A DNA stretch of 64,000 bases, taken from positions 8,019,501 through 8,083,500 of the forward strand of contig JAQISU010000057.1 in the NCBI GenBank assembly GCA_029339505.1, written 5' to 3'. Position 1 is the first letter of the stretch, and the number at the start of each line of letters is the position of its first letter. The notes beneath the pieces are model-generated. The model ran no database searches and had not been told where the DNA came from. It worked only from the letters and a program-made list of their open reading frames with translations. Shown here one piece after another: positions 41,320 to 53,373 of this stretch. The DNA is from Unio delphinus (taxonomy: Eukaryota > Mollusca > Bivalvia > Unionida > Unionidae). Made by a program: the position numbers and the translations under genes.

Positions 41320-42575
41320 GACTTTGGACAGCGCCTAATCTTTAGAAGCTCTAATCACTTTACAACATCTATAATGATATGACTACAAGAAAGCAAAATA
41401 CAAAACAAAACCAAGCACTATGAAATTGAGAAACATAAAAATTTCTGAAACAAAATTAAGGTACGAAACAATATTAGGTCTTTAAGTTGTTCTTGCACTC
41501 GAAAAAGGTGAGGTTTAAGAGCACTTTTGAACGGGATTATTGTGGCTTTTTGTCTATGTTCAATGGGCAATTCAAACCACGTTGCTGGGCCCAAGTATGC
41601 AAAAGAACGTTGTCCATATGACTTCGTTTTCATAGTGGCAATAATGAGTATACGATTGTCAGAAGAGGAGCGTAAGTATCATGCTGGTGTGTGCACATGG
41701 TGATAGTGGTTAGGTATGTTAGACTGGAGCCCATCATTGAAACGTAACACAAAAACACATGTGTTTGATTCTGGATCGAATGGATAGCATGTGTAGGGTA
41801 CAGAGCCGCGGGGAGGTGTGCTAGGATCGTGGTACTCTAACGATGATCCGAATAGCTGTGTTTTGATCTTTTGGAAGTTTCTGCAGTATATATTCAGACA
41901 ACAAATACAAAATAGAATTACAACAGTTCAGTCTTGAAAGTACTAATGAAAACATAAGTGGTTTAGTGGCATCAACTGAAAGATATTTGCGAATGGATCT
42001 GATGCGTCTCAGCTCGAGATATGAAACCTTGCATATGTTCATAACATGTTGGTGTAATGTGAGAGTACTGTCCAGAATAACACCTAGGTTTCGTAATGAC
42101 TCTGTGAATTTAATGTTGGTGTTGTTTTGTTTGAGGTAAAGTATTTGAATGAGAACGTCTTTGTGTTGTGATACGACTGGCTTTACTTTTATCATCATTT
42201 ATCTGCAGCTTGTTACATCTCATCCATGAAATGCACCTCTCTACTGTTTGGATGGTAGCATCAACGTCAGTTGGGTGGCTAGATTTGTATATTTGGGTGT
42301 CATCAGCGTACAATTGGTGAGACACTGGTTGATAATCTATGACACTTGAGAGCTCCAAGAACAGACCCCTGTGGAACACCACAACATAAATCTACTGGGC
42401 TGGAGTAATGTGGCAAGGGCGATATGCAGACTGTACATTGGTTAAATGACTGTTTGAATTCAAATGAGATACAAGAGAGGTTAGAACAACTTTCTCCAAG
42501 ATTTTTTAAATTAACTGGGCGGTAGTTCTTTAAATTGTTATGGTCAAGTGTCGGTTTCGAAGAGCTCATTGCAGC
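41238..42575 (-). pseudogene. L2/CR1-like LINE: reverse transcriptase to 3' end
   Basis: Minus-strand frames carry consecutive pieces of a LINE reverse transcriptase. At 42569-42303: LDHNNLKNYRPVNLKNL and then CCGVPQGSVLG, the RT block that precedes the catalytic motif. At 42382-42110: HQLYADDTQIY (the YADD catalytic box) and TVERCISWMRCNKLQINDDK. At 42198-41821: SLRNLGVILDSTLTLHQHV, then LRRIRSIRKYLS and VLSRLNCCNSILYLLS. At 41633-41418: a YGQRSFAYLGPATWFELP tail block ending in KSALKPHLF. At least three frameshifts separate these. The amino-terminal endonuclease is missing. The element ends in an (ATT)n tract on its own strand (41316-41239), typical of CR1/L2-type LINEs. It is inactive, though each block is well preserved. 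Confidence 0.9.
41239..41316. repeat. (AAT)n microsatellite at LINE 3' end
   Basis: About 24 AAT units that directly abut the 3' end of the L2/CR1-like LINE and are best read as its expanded tail. Confidence 0.95.
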
Positions 42576-45330
42576 TGGAAATCTCCGTGATCTTAGTACT
42601 GTAGTGGGATAATGTAGCTAAATGTTTTTTGACGTACTTCTTAGCGGCTTCATATATTTGTTTTTAAATAGTGAGTCCGGTGGAAATCCAAATTCTTTCA
42701 GCTTTACTGAGGTCTATTTTTGTAGTACGAATCTGATCACTAACACTGCTATAACCGATCATACAATCCAATTTCATTACTATATCACTGGATTTCAACA
42801 ATATAACCTCAGCACTGACTGCAGACCGTAATCTAATATTTTATTCTAATCCATAACCTTTCTCACCTAAAATTAAATATCCAAATAACTTTTTACATAA
42901 ACAGTTCAAACAGTCTAGGTAAACTTTATTCTGTCTTGTATTTATGAAATAGGAAACACGCATTCTTTAATAGTCTGCTGAGTAGTCCTTTGCCACGTTG
43001 AAGGAAGACAAAAGTTCATCACCATACTGTGAGATTTATTTGCTATACAAACGTGTCAAACAACGTGTATTAAACTGGGTTATATGACAAACGCAAGCTG
43101 CACCTTTTGTTAACGTTTAAAATCTAAATGAACATTTGTAAAACTTTTGTTCATATTCACAGCATTTGAAAAAAAGTGGGGATAGACGCTGTCTTTAATC
43201 CTTTGTTTGTTGGGATTAATAGGGTACGGCGTTTGCAACTAGAAAACAGTTAACTGAACACGGGATTTTGTTGTGTCAGTCATTGATCAAGATTTTATGT
43301 TGTTTCCTGTCGGTGGCTCAGGTGGTTAATTTTTCTGAAAGTTGTTTGGCATTGTCATTGGCACAGATTTTCGTCATTAAGTTTTGAGGTGTCAGTGGCT
43401 TGTACTTTTTCTAATATAAATTTGAAAACCATTGATAAAAAGTTAAAGTATAAAAACTGAAGAATACTTTCCCAAGAGTTGCGCTCATACAATATGACGA
43501 CCGCTGGCTCAAAAGTACCTCTCATAATATTGGAATGTCGAACAAAACATGTTCGAACAATTTAAGTGCGCAATAGATGACGTGTTGGTTTTGTTTATTT
43601 CAAACAATGAGGCATCGCTAAAAATGGGCAATGTCGAAAGGAATTGGTCAACCTGGATAAACGACTAAAGCGGATCGTTTTGTACACTACCCGTTGCCAT
43701 ATGTCATGGCACATGTCGGAAACGTTCGTGTAAGTATGTCAAGTTCTGTGTCGCTTAATATTAACATTGTCTCATGAATATCATTCAGACCCTTGAAGGA
43801 GCTGCGTTTTCTCGGGCTTTTTCAATTTCTATGTTGCCAATCAGTTTGGTCAGCCGACTTTAATATAATCCATAAAGTCGACTACTTGTGTAAAGAATCT
43901 GTATCTTCACGACATTGTGTATCATCATATATTTACCTTTATCAAATGGAACATGAGTCTTTCTCTCACCTGAGGCACTTTTAATAAGAAGTTCTTACAC
44001 ATGTCAATTAAGGTTTGTTGGTTTTATTGATATGCCAAACGTGCTCCAGAACCGACGTTTACAAGATTAAAGTCACTCTTTAACAAAACAAACTCTCCTA
44101 CACCCTTGTCATAAATTCACTCTTTCATAACCTGATAATAAAACCATACGTGGCTTAAGAAAACGGCACGATTCGGTTGACCTTATCTGTCGCAGTAAAT
44201 TATAATTTTGCAGTTTTGTATTGACCTTCTCTGAAGACAATGCAAGTCAATACAGCAATGAATCACAGCCGTTTTGTCGTTGTTGTCACGTAAATCAGAA
44301 GATATGACTTGAAAGAGACGAAAACGGCTTCTGGTCAATATTGTTTAATCAAAAATTAATTTCCTTGTCAAAACTGAAAGGCAGTATCTTTATCTTTATT
44401 TTCGCTCATAAAGTACTCGTTTTTGTTGTGGTAGGTACACATTTTGTAGACACATGCAACAAATCGTCGCATGGCAAGATGGGAAATCTTATTTTTTCAC
44501 AACTTAAAATATAAGAATACATTGTCCACATGTTAAAATAACAGGACATAGTTTTGCACATGTGAAAATATGGGAATGAAGAAAATATGAAAAACTAATA
44601 AGATGATTTTTCCAATAAGACTCCTTTTTTCATAAATTATACATAGTATAACAACTAGATGAAATGTCAGTAGGTCTAAAAGAGCCAGTGGAACCCACCA
44701 TTGTCGTATTTTAACATTCGTATAGGCCCACTGGAGAATATGCTTTGGAACTCACAAATCCAGTCCACAGCCATGACTTATGTAGATAAAAGTAACTGAT
44801 TAAACAGAAAAATATTTGAGATATTTTGCAAAGTATTTCTTGCTAAGTGTTCCCAAAATGCATTGAGCCGCCGAATATAATGGATGGGAAATATGTTTAT
44901 AAAGTTGACAAACTTGTATTTACTAGGTTTTATTATATGCATAGAAAATTGCACCCGTGTCTTTCAATCATTACATCAAACAGTCTTGCAATGCTCTTTA
45001 TTTACGAACCATCGATAAAAGTTTATTACATGCATTCAGTGCATTCCAGTCGACTTTGCGCCCTTATGACAAAGCGAAAAGAAAATCAAATAAAAAGAAG
45101 CTATACTCCCATCTACAACTGACTCAAGAAAATAAAATTCCACGCAACTCGCGTATAATTAACTCGATTGATTTTATCAAAGAAGATGAACAGAGCATAT
45201 TTAAACCATGCTTGGTTAACTTGATCGCTGCCAATAAAATGAGCTCTACACGTGCAGCACCGTTAAATGTAAAACTTCATCAAATGTTAAAATCAAAAAA
45301 TGAAAAACGAATTAGGTCACAAATGTAAAA
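42576..45330. other. Non-coding; one 123-codon open frame
   Basis: A plus-strand frame at 44957-45328 (123 codons, lysine/serine-rich, no domain recognised) overlaps another at 44847-45122. Codon use follows the AT-rich background. I regard it as unproven. Confidence 0.35.
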
Positions 45331-45440
45331 ACGTGCTATAAATGTGAAAACTGTTGGTTACCAATGTGAAATATAGGCTCCTACAAACGTTCATATAAAC
45401 GTGAAAGCTTTAGGTTACAAATGTGAAATCTAGGCTCATG
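45331..45440. repeat. Two-copy repeat, about 58 bp
   Basis: 'aaatgtgaaaact.ttggttaccaatgtgaaatataggctc' is followed by a diverged second copy ending 'tgtgaaatctaggctcatgca'. Confidence 0.55.
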
Positions 45441-45559
45441 CAGATATAAAATAAGAATCGGGTACATAGTCAACATGAGCATTGTTCCTGAGAGAGATTT
45501 AGCATCCCAAATGTAACAGATACGTTAAATTAATTTTGGTAACACATGTAATTTGTTAC

Positions 45560-46440
45560 ACACATAACAATCAAGTTCGTAAAAATAAGGAAGGTTTACA
45601 AAAGAAATGTAAGATGACTGTTAAATGTAAAACATTTTAATATTTTTTAAGGTTATCTTCAACCTTATGTAGTTGTTGTATAAATCTAAAATTAACAACA
45701 GATGGAAACTGTTTTCAGTCTCATGTACACAAAGTTAGCCTACATATATAAAAGTGTTTAATATTCACAAATTAAATTATAAAAGTCCTTGTAATGAAGT
45801 GTTGTAATAGATTCAAGCTTGAGTCATGTCGGCAAATCCACGATGGAAGGCGATAACATACGCTGAAGTCTGTTCAGTGTGTATCTACAGTTTCTTGTAG
45901 AAACACAACATTTAACACTCCGGCGTTTGAAATCCGAATAAATTTTTGATAAAATGTCTTTGTCCAAAAATAATGTGTGAGCACATCAAATATTTCCAGA
46001 GATAGGAATTAATCCTTTAAAATCCAACTGGTCTGAAAAAAAGTTAAACCATTTACAAGAAAGGAAATTGACTTAACGTCAAATATAAAAGCCCCAAACT
46101 AAGAACATTTCACCATTACACCAAGCTTATATCGTATTCTAATAGGCAGTTTCTAAAAAACAGAAAGTTCTGAAATCAATAAAGGGGCGGAGGAGTCACC
46201 TGATCGTGTTATATCACGTATTCCTAACATGACCTTGACGACAACCAATCATTTTAAAAGTAAAACAAAACCATGTTTACTTGGATTCCACTAACCCTGA
46301 ATCAAGGTCAGGATCTAAATCAACGTTACTTGTTTACCAAAGAATAATTCAGGTCAACCGATTTTCTGAAAAAGAATCAAATCATTTCTAGTAAATAAAT
46401 TTACATTACAATAGCATGTAATAAAAAATAAAATTTATTT
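45560..46440. mobile_element. Diverged relative of the probable LTR at 8031
   Basis: Similar phrases occur in the same order as in the 8031-8834 element: 'gctgaagtctgtt', 'gagcacat', 'ggagtcacctgat', 'ttgacgacaaccaatcatttta', 'tgaatcaaggtca' and 'acgttacttgtttacc'. Both copies are followed at a short distance by a long (TA)n run. The ends are not clear here. Confidence 0.4.
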
Positions 46441-46469
46441 AAAACTGACAAAACAAACAATTAAATTAA

Positions 46470-46619
<150 letters not shown>

Positions 46620-46744
46620 CAGATATAAGTAACAATATTTTAATTTTTCTTTCTGGCTCCTCAGTGGTGTACATGACTCAGTGTCGACGTTACTTGTAAC
46701 TCTCAAAAACCATAAGTATCGGCGATTTCAAAATCTGGTTCTAA

Positions 46745-47625
46745 CTATAATTTTATTAATTTTAATAGGATGTATATCTACGCTGTATTTAAATAGGATG
46801 CATATTTTACCTAAAGTTAAATAGGATGTATATTTAAACTGTATTCAAAAAGGATGCAATATATTTTGGCTGTATTTGAATAGGATGCATAGTTTAACTG
46901 TATTTAAAAAGAATGTATAGTTTAGCTGTATTTAAATAGGATGTATATTGTAGCTCTATTTAAATAGGATGTATGTTGTAGCTGTATTTAAATATGATGT
47001 ATGTTGTAGCTGTATTTAAATAGGATGTATATTATATCTGTATTTAAATAGGATGTATATTTTAGCTGTATTTAAATAGGATGTATATTGTAGCTCTATT
47101 TAAATAGGATGTATATTGTATCTGTATTTAAATAGGATGTATATTTTAGCTGTATTTAAATAGGATGTATATTGTAGCTCTATTTAAATAGGATGTATGT
47201 TGTAGCTGTATTTAAATAGGATGTATATTTTAGCTGTATTTAAATAGGATGTATATTGTAGCTGTATTTAAATAGGATATATATTGTAGCTGTATTTAAA
47301 TGCTATTTATATTGTAGCTGTATTTAAATAGGATGTATATTGTAGCTGTATTTAAATAGAATGTAGGTTGTAGCTGTATTTAAATAGGATGTATATTGTA
47401 GCTCTATTTAAATAGGATGTATATTGTAGCTGTATTTAAATAGGATGTATATTGTAGCTGTATTTAAATAGGATGTATATTGTAGCTGTATTTAAATAGG
47501 ATATATATTGTAGTTGTATTTAAATAGGATGTATATTGTAGCTGTATTTAAACAGGGTTTATATTGCAGCAGTATTTAAATCGGATGTATATTTTAGCTG
47601 TATTTAAATATAATATATATTTTGC
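46745..47625. repeat. 28-bp AT-rich satellite, about 30 units
   Basis: The unit is 'tatttaaataggatgtatat' plus 'tgtagctg' (28 bp). The central units are nearly identical, with 'tgtagctc' and 'tttagctg' variants in the last eight bases; both edges are more diverged. The unit holds the palindrome TATTTAAATA. Confidence 0.95.
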
Positions 47626-48600
47626 TGTAGTTAAAAAGAACTTGACATTGTTATTCATATAAGATTAGGTATAACAAGACGTGATTCACAAAAAATGTCG
47701 ACTTAAAAGTTAGAAGTAAAGACTTTCTAAAAGTAATTATTTTCTACACAAACTAAACTTCAGTCATGCCTAAATAAAACTTTCACTTCTATTTTAAATG
47801 GTGATAATTTAGGGATTTGATACGATGCACTAAAGCTGATCATGACATTGGATAATATTGATTGACGCTTAGCAGTGTGATTGTCTGTAAGTGCTCTAGA
47901 CAACCCAACTTTAGCGGAATTCAGGCTCTGTTGCAAGCATATTGGTTTTCGACTTAAGTATATCAGACCACTGCTGCGAGACGATGGAGTAATTAGTAAG
48001 GTAGTCTTGTCATTAAATTATCAAGAGACGATGATGAAATAATAAAGGCTTAACACTTACAAAATAACAAAGTATTAGACAATTGATGGAGGTTTAAATT
48101 ATCTTGGTCTTGTTGTTATTGTTTTACTGTTGTTGTTGTTGTTTCCATATATGGTAAGTTTTAAAAGTATAACATGTAAACGATGTGAAGGCACTTAATG
48201 AAGTTCACATATGAAATTTCTTACACTGAAAACAAAGATAGTTAATTAAGATGCATAGATTACGCATTTCTTTTATTTGATTATGGCGTTTGGAGAAGTC
48301 GTAATACCACTTTGAGACTACAACGCAACCTTATCAAATGTGTTTGAATAATAAATGTCAACATTAAATGTTATTGTATACGGGGAATTCGATTGTTTAC
48401 CTGTGGTAACAATGTCAAATGCTACTGTGGATGGGGAACTGGGTTGATTGCCTATGGTATGTTGGTTCTTTGAGTTGGAAGAATGCCATGATATCATTAA
48501 CTGTTTTAAATTCTGAGGGTTCTTCAGGGCCTTCGGTCACTTTGTACTCCGAACTGTCTGTGGCGCACAATATAAGAGATATCGCTTGACGTTGTTTCAT
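47626..48600. other. Non-coding; one 62-codon minus-strand frame
   Basis: The frame at 48603-48415 has a mixed composition and lies directly downstream, on the same strand, of a LINE tail. It may be part of that element's 3' region; I cannot identify it. Confidence 0.35.
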
Positions 48601-48609
48601 CAAACGAGA

Positions 48610-48890
48610 ACGTACTGCACTTCAGACTTACTCCCCCACTCGCGCCTCTGTAATTAACCACAGTTCAAACTCCAGGATGGGTGAAACTGTGCACATATTG
48701 AGAGATTCAGTGCTAGAGTTATTGAAGACGTAGGGTCGATGTTCAAATGTTTCAATGATGACTTTATGAAAACTTTAAAGCGTTTCATCTGACCACCTTG
48801 AGATCGCGTTCTCTCATTCAGGTCATCGTATTAGACCATCCTTGGTAGTTACTCTACTGAAATTCTGGTAACGCGTCCTACCCACCTCAT
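48610..48890 (-). pseudogene. LINE ORF2 carboxy-terminal fragment
   Basis: Minus-strand reading from about 48890 gives RWVGRVTRIS, then ERTRSQGGQMKRFKVFIKSS and LKHLNID. These are the conserved C-terminal blocks (equivalent to the RSQGGQKKR...LK.FNID region) of the LINE family at 57090-59600, and nucleotide similarity to 57256-57450 is visible. Stops are present. The element is truncated on both sides. Confidence 0.8.
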
Positions 48891-50045
48891 CTCAGTTGTA
48901 AACATGGCCAAGAACACACAAATATAAACACAAATCTTTAGCAGATATTATTAGTATATATACTTTCTATATATCTAGGTAGCTTATTAAAGATCAATTG
49001 GAGTTTATTAACTAGAGATGGTTAACACATGTGGCATTGCTTCGTTGGTCTCATCCTTTGCAAGCGTAGTCTCACGATTGATCCGTAGAGCAATACCCGT
49101 TTTTAGAAACTCTTACTTATCCATATTCACTCTACCCTTCCAAAGTGCTGGTTCAGGGATCCTGTTGATAGCCATTTTCCAATCACAATAACTAAATAGT
49201 GTGATTTTAACAACATGTTGGAAATGATGGTCGATGACTTCATTTTTACTCACATCTCGTTGAGTTGTCTTGAGAACTAGCGGCATAAAAAATTGAATGT
49301 TGCTGTACATATAGCCTATGACCGGACTGAAACGGTAATTCTTTCTCTCTGTCTCGTTGTCGGTTAGTCTTTCTTTCAAAGTCTGTCAATCTCTCTTGCT
49401 TTTCTCAGTTTCTTGGCTGATAAGGATTCATGGTTTTCACTATACTGGTCTTATATTCTGAAATTTTTTGACGGATATTTGATTTTCTTCTATTTCTGAA
49501 GAACTCTCCTCCTCCTCCTGCGTGTTCTCTCTTTTGAAACACATTATGCATATCAATAACATTTTTCCTGATAATGATAACATTTCTGTTTTACTCAGTC
49601 ATTTTTTTCAGTCTAAAATCTGAATGAATAAATATTCTTAAAGTGAGAAGCTCTCCATTGATAGTGAGAGAGTGTGCGTAAAATGTCAAATAAAATTTTG
49701 GAATCTAGATCAATATAAACATCCATGTTCAGATAATTTTGGACTCTCAGTCAATCATTCATAATTAGCGTACCATGCATTCCTGAAAAATAAGAATAAA
49801 TTCATTGCAATACTTTGTCAGTTCTCCACACGAACGACAACGTATGAATCAAGTTCAATGATAGAAAAGTTTTTGCAAATTATTGAGCTTGTACTCCACT
49901 TGTTCATATGTTTTTCGAACCAATATTGAAAAAGGCACCAGAACAGAAAACACAACACCGCTTTGTGACTAAATCGCGATTGCATTAAACATATGAGAAT
50001 GAGCCTGAGGAAGCTTTAAAGGGCGATCGAAACATAAACGAAAAG
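48891..50045. other. Non-coding, nothing recognised
   Basis: An 88-codon minus frame (49379-49113) is unrecognised. The left end of the Polinton remnant could extend into the right part, but I saw no terminal inverted repeat or integrase. Confidence 0.35.
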
Positions 50046-50048
50046 AAA

Positions 50049-51513
50049 CAGGCAGATCTTATTTTTTGCTTTGAACGTACACAAGAGACTGGCATTTACA
50101 TCCCTAACTATTGTGTATCTCATCCTGCTTGCAAACAGCACACGCAGTAACTTATATTTTAACAATGTCTCAATTATTGTAAGAATCTAAGAGGACATGA
50201 AGATCTCATGTAGCTCGCATATCCTTCTCGATTTCACTGAATGTTTTTTTTTATATACTGCCGAGGAGCTAAGAGGGCACCCATAATTATTGCCATCCAT
50301 GTGCAAGTCATGGCGTATCGGGATTCGACGGACAATTCCTTTAGATGTATTCAGAACAAAGCACACTATATCCCAGCAACCATGAATGGAGTCAAACTCA
50401 TCACATGAATGTTGGACAAGTACATTTTAAAGAATAATGAGTTATTTAACCATACCGGAGTAGAATATCTAAACCTTTTTGGCATGACAGACGTCGTAAA
50501 AGGTTAATTGTACATCTTATACCAAACTCATTGTTCAAACCCATTTGCTTTCAAGAAGAAATATTGAGATATTACCTATCTGTTATAGGAATTTTACGCC
50601 GCTGCTGTTGTAAATTTCCACATATATTTATTGAACATGGAAGTATCGATTCTTTGAAAGAAGCTGCTACCATTGACATTACGTACCGATTAGTCAATAA
50701 GAAATTTTCATGCCCGAAAACAAACTAGTTATCAAAGTCCATATTCTCGTTTCTTTTCAGTCGTCGATATTCCGCCAAAGCTTTGTAATGGCTATATTTT
50801 GACTTCGATGAAAGCGATAACAAATAAAATCAACATGCTAGAAACGGTGGAAAAAAGGAAAATTGGAAGTCTTTGTGTAGGAGACTTTTTAATACAGATC
50901 CTGAATTTAGAAATATTACCAAGCGTTAATAGTGGTAAATAATGATCCCTTAAATCCACGTGACTGTTTTAAAGACTGGCGAATGCCGCAAGCGTGCTAC
51001 ACGACGTGGACGAATCTCAATTACAAGAAATCAAATACATTCCTTTGACAGCTGAGTTTGCAAATATGCTCGATCTCTTATAGTCACCCAGAGCTGATAA
51101 AACACATCGACATGGAACACATTCGACAAAACGAAGGTTTGATGAAATGCAAAGTCTTACCACCAACCAACCCGTCTCCCCACGTCATTGCCAAGGACAT
51201 TTGACGTTTTCTTTATGAAATACTTGTGCTGAATCAAACAATCAAGGCCAACCATATTTTCACATGAACAGTGAACGCATTTTCACAGGAACGTGGGAGA
51301 GTGTCCAGTTGTTTCAAGCTGTTGATCGCGAACGCCAGCTGTAACAAATACACGAAATCCTGAATCTTCCTCCCGTAAAACAATGCCTAAAGGACGACGA
51401 CTCAATAAATGATTTTTTTCCGGCTATGTAAAAGAATTCCGGAAACTGAATTCTGTACAAGTTCAAGATGATCATGTGAACACATTGGATACAGAAAACA
51501 TTCTACGTCTATA
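50049..51513 (+). pseudogene. Polinton/Maverick protein-primed family B DNA polymerase, decayed
   Basis: This codes, in broken frames, for the polymerase that copies Polinton (Maverick) virus-like transposons, a DNA_pol_B_2-type protein-primed enzyme. Pieces in order: the exonuclease start LIFCFERTQETG (50055-50090), where the usual catalytic DFE motif is altered to CFE; the second exonuclease block FDGQF (50324-50338); FGMTDVVKG ending in a stop (50478-50507); a frame at 50531-50728 with ILRRCCCKF and DSLKEAATI; VDIPPKL and RKIGSLCV (50763-50885); the priming/palm start as SQLQEIKYIPLT (51020-51055); HPELIKHIDMEH and GLMKCKVLPP (51090-51165); and SERIFTGTWESVQLFQAVD (51270-51326) followed by INDFF. 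The carboxy-terminal palm with the YxDTDS catalytic box is not present. At least five stops or frameshifts show it is dead. Family membership rests on many co-linear motifs. Confidence 0.85.
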
Positions 51514-51536
51514 AAACTAGCATACTTTCAGTTGAC

Positions 51537-52091
51537 GTTTAGAACGTATATGAAGATCCACGATTCCAGTTTTTATTGAAACTTCTAGATGATCTACCAG
51601 CTGAACTGAAGGGAGGATTAAATTTTGTGTACTCGAATGTGGTCGAGTACATCATACTGGGAAACATAGCTGTTATATGGCTCAGAGTCATTCCTTTGAA
51701 AGTCGATTTTGATATAAAGGCTTACATGGAAAGTGGGAACACGTATCACTTTCACTATATATCTTCGTTACCATCCTATTACGAAATCGTATTTGAACAA
51801 TCTCAACATTACTGTAAAACATGATCTTAGAAACTATATGTTTGGTAAAACTTCACGAATCAAATATCATGTGTAGAAAAGAATTGCTTGGGGAAAAAGA
51901 AGACATGGTTTAGAAAATTTGTCACAATCAACTATTTGAACGGTAGCATATATTATAAGACCGGAGATCACACAGGGTTTGCAAACGGTAAAAGATGTAG
52001 CATTGGCGAAGTAAGCGACATCCGTCAAAGCGTCCATCGACAAAACAAGTTGAAGGAGCTTCTTGAAAGCTGGAAATATGTGTTAGTTTAA
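51537..52091 (+). pseudogene. Unidentified open frames between Polinton polymerase and capsid gene
   Basis: Between polymerase and capsid remnants lie open frames at 51576-51824 (82 codons, first part LLDDLPAELKGGLNFVYSN, then a hydrophobic stretch) and 51888-52091 (67 codons, ending VHRQNKLKELLESWKYVLV). An intermediate section near 51820-51910 reads basic (RNYMFGKTSRIKYHV in another frame). The length, and continuation of open sequence after small frame changes, suggest one or two decayed genes of the element. I do not recognise the products. In known Polintons this space holds small virion or accessory proteins, so that role is inference. Confidence 0.5.
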
Positions 52092-52110
52092 ACTGCAAGA
52101 AAAAAAGTTT

Positions 52111-52300
52111 TTGTGTCGTCAACTCACACTTCTGGCCAAAGGCATTTTTCCTTCATCAACGCCTCAGCAGGGACGGGGCAGAAAAAGACGGCAAAACACC
52201 TACATATTGTACAAACACGTTCAGAAACGGAATAAAAAGAAGAACGGAGCAATACGAAAATTAGACGAGTTTGTACCGAACATAGGACAAAAGAATGCAT
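52111..52300 (+). pseudogene. Unidentified basic protein frame just upstream of capsid gene
   Basis: The first part of the 52111-52455 frame is rich in lysine and arginine (GRGRKRRQNTYILYKHVQKR, then NKKKNGAIRK). From about 52300 it overlaps the capsid frame and there is probably shadow sequence. It may be a fragment of the preceding unidentified gene after a frameshift (the cysteine/leucine run CRQLTLLAKGIFPSS follows directly from 52091). A small basic virion protein is possible; I have no family match. Confidence 0.45.
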
Positions 52301-52609
52301 CAAGATTCTTGCGAATGTTCCAAGTCAGAACTCCATCTTTTTGCCATGTCATCAAAGATGATGTCAATGCTAGAATTCCAAAAGATATAATTTCAGCTTG
52401 CGTCGTCTTTGACCACCTCAGCTACTTTGGAATTAGAAATCATAGGACAAGCTGAAGATTACATAGATCTGAATAAATGTCACCTTCATTTCAAATGCAA
52501 ATTTCTCAAAGTGGACAACCATATCCAAGTCCAAAATCAAGTTTACTGTACCTGGCCAGGAACGTTAAATTATAAACAACAAAATAAATTACCAAAATTT
52601 TCTTTATGA
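52295..52609 (+). pseudogene. Polinton-type major capsid protein, amino-terminal fragment
   Basis: A frame starting at ATG 52295 reads MHQDSCECSKSELHLFAM, the characteristic start of the double-jelly-roll major capsid protein of Polintons/adintoviruses (often listed in invertebrate annotations as F54H12.2-like). An in-frame stop at 52388-52390 breaks it. The same frame then continues with LELEIIGQAEDYIDLNKCHL and FKCKFLKVD, the first jelly-roll strands with their EDYIDL signature. The sequence stops at 52607-52609, about 104 codons from the start, whereas intact family members run to several hundred residues. It lies 3' of the polymerase on the same strand, supporting one element. The remainder of the capsid gene, the ATPase, the protease and the integrase are not visible in the flanks. 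Confidence 0.82.
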
Positions 52610-53355
52610 TTTTAGATAAATATTAGGATCATTGTATTTCGAAGTAAACAGGTTGTTTTTGATCCGATTCTACGATATTTTTTATCACTTTGAAATTCCT
52701 AAATTTTTTAAACTACTTTGAATGTGCTAGAGAGAAGACTTACCTACATCTGGGCTTTTTTATTATGCCACAACGTTTTGTATATTGTCGTATACTTGAG
52801 AAATTACTCAATCATAACTATGCATCTTCAAGCAGAATTATTGCTGGGTTCAGTATTTCAATTATTGATTCAAATTATTATTCACTGGGAACACAAAGTG
52901 CTTGTCAATAATATTCTTGGACAGAAAGATTAATTTGAAATTATAGTGAAGAAAGACAAGGACACGTTTGATTATATTGTTGCTATACATCAAAAGACGA
53001 TTGGCACAAAACTACAATCCAGGCCACTTGCACATTAGCACCTATGAGACTACAAAGCGCATCAACACATACAATATTGGCATAATTTGGACTTGAGATG
53101 GAACCCCATACAACTGAACCATTGTTAGAACGTTGATGACTTTTGGATATTTAATTCAGAGACTGTAAAAGAAATAAGTTTCCATTTGAATTCAGGCAAA
53201 TATTTGTTTAATTCAAAACCTGGTTTTCGTTCTTTCTGTTATTTAGTTCAAGAAAATAGAGTCTTAACATTTCCCACAGTATTTTGATATAGTACACGAC
53301 CCATATAGGATATTTGTGACATGACACGACTACTGTATTGTTTATTATCCAACAT
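52610..53355. other. Right flank of Polinton remnant, unidentified
   Basis: Two overlapping frames at 52690-52933 and an open but interrupted stretch at 52934-53030 (with KKDKDTFDYIVAIHQKTIG) follow. The latter looks protein-like and could belong to the element, but I cannot identify it. Confidence 0.35.
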
Positions 53356-53373
53356 AGTATATATGTGGCATTC

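Noticed and set aside
44957..45328. 123-codon plus-strand frame as a gene
   Set aside because: Composition follows the A-rich background, and a second overlapping frame of similar size exists; nothing is recognisable.
50740..50765. Splice acceptor (ttcttttcag) making a spliced polymerase gene
   Set aside because: Polinton polymerases are not known to need splicing, and stops and frameshifts occur throughout, so decay explains the break better.
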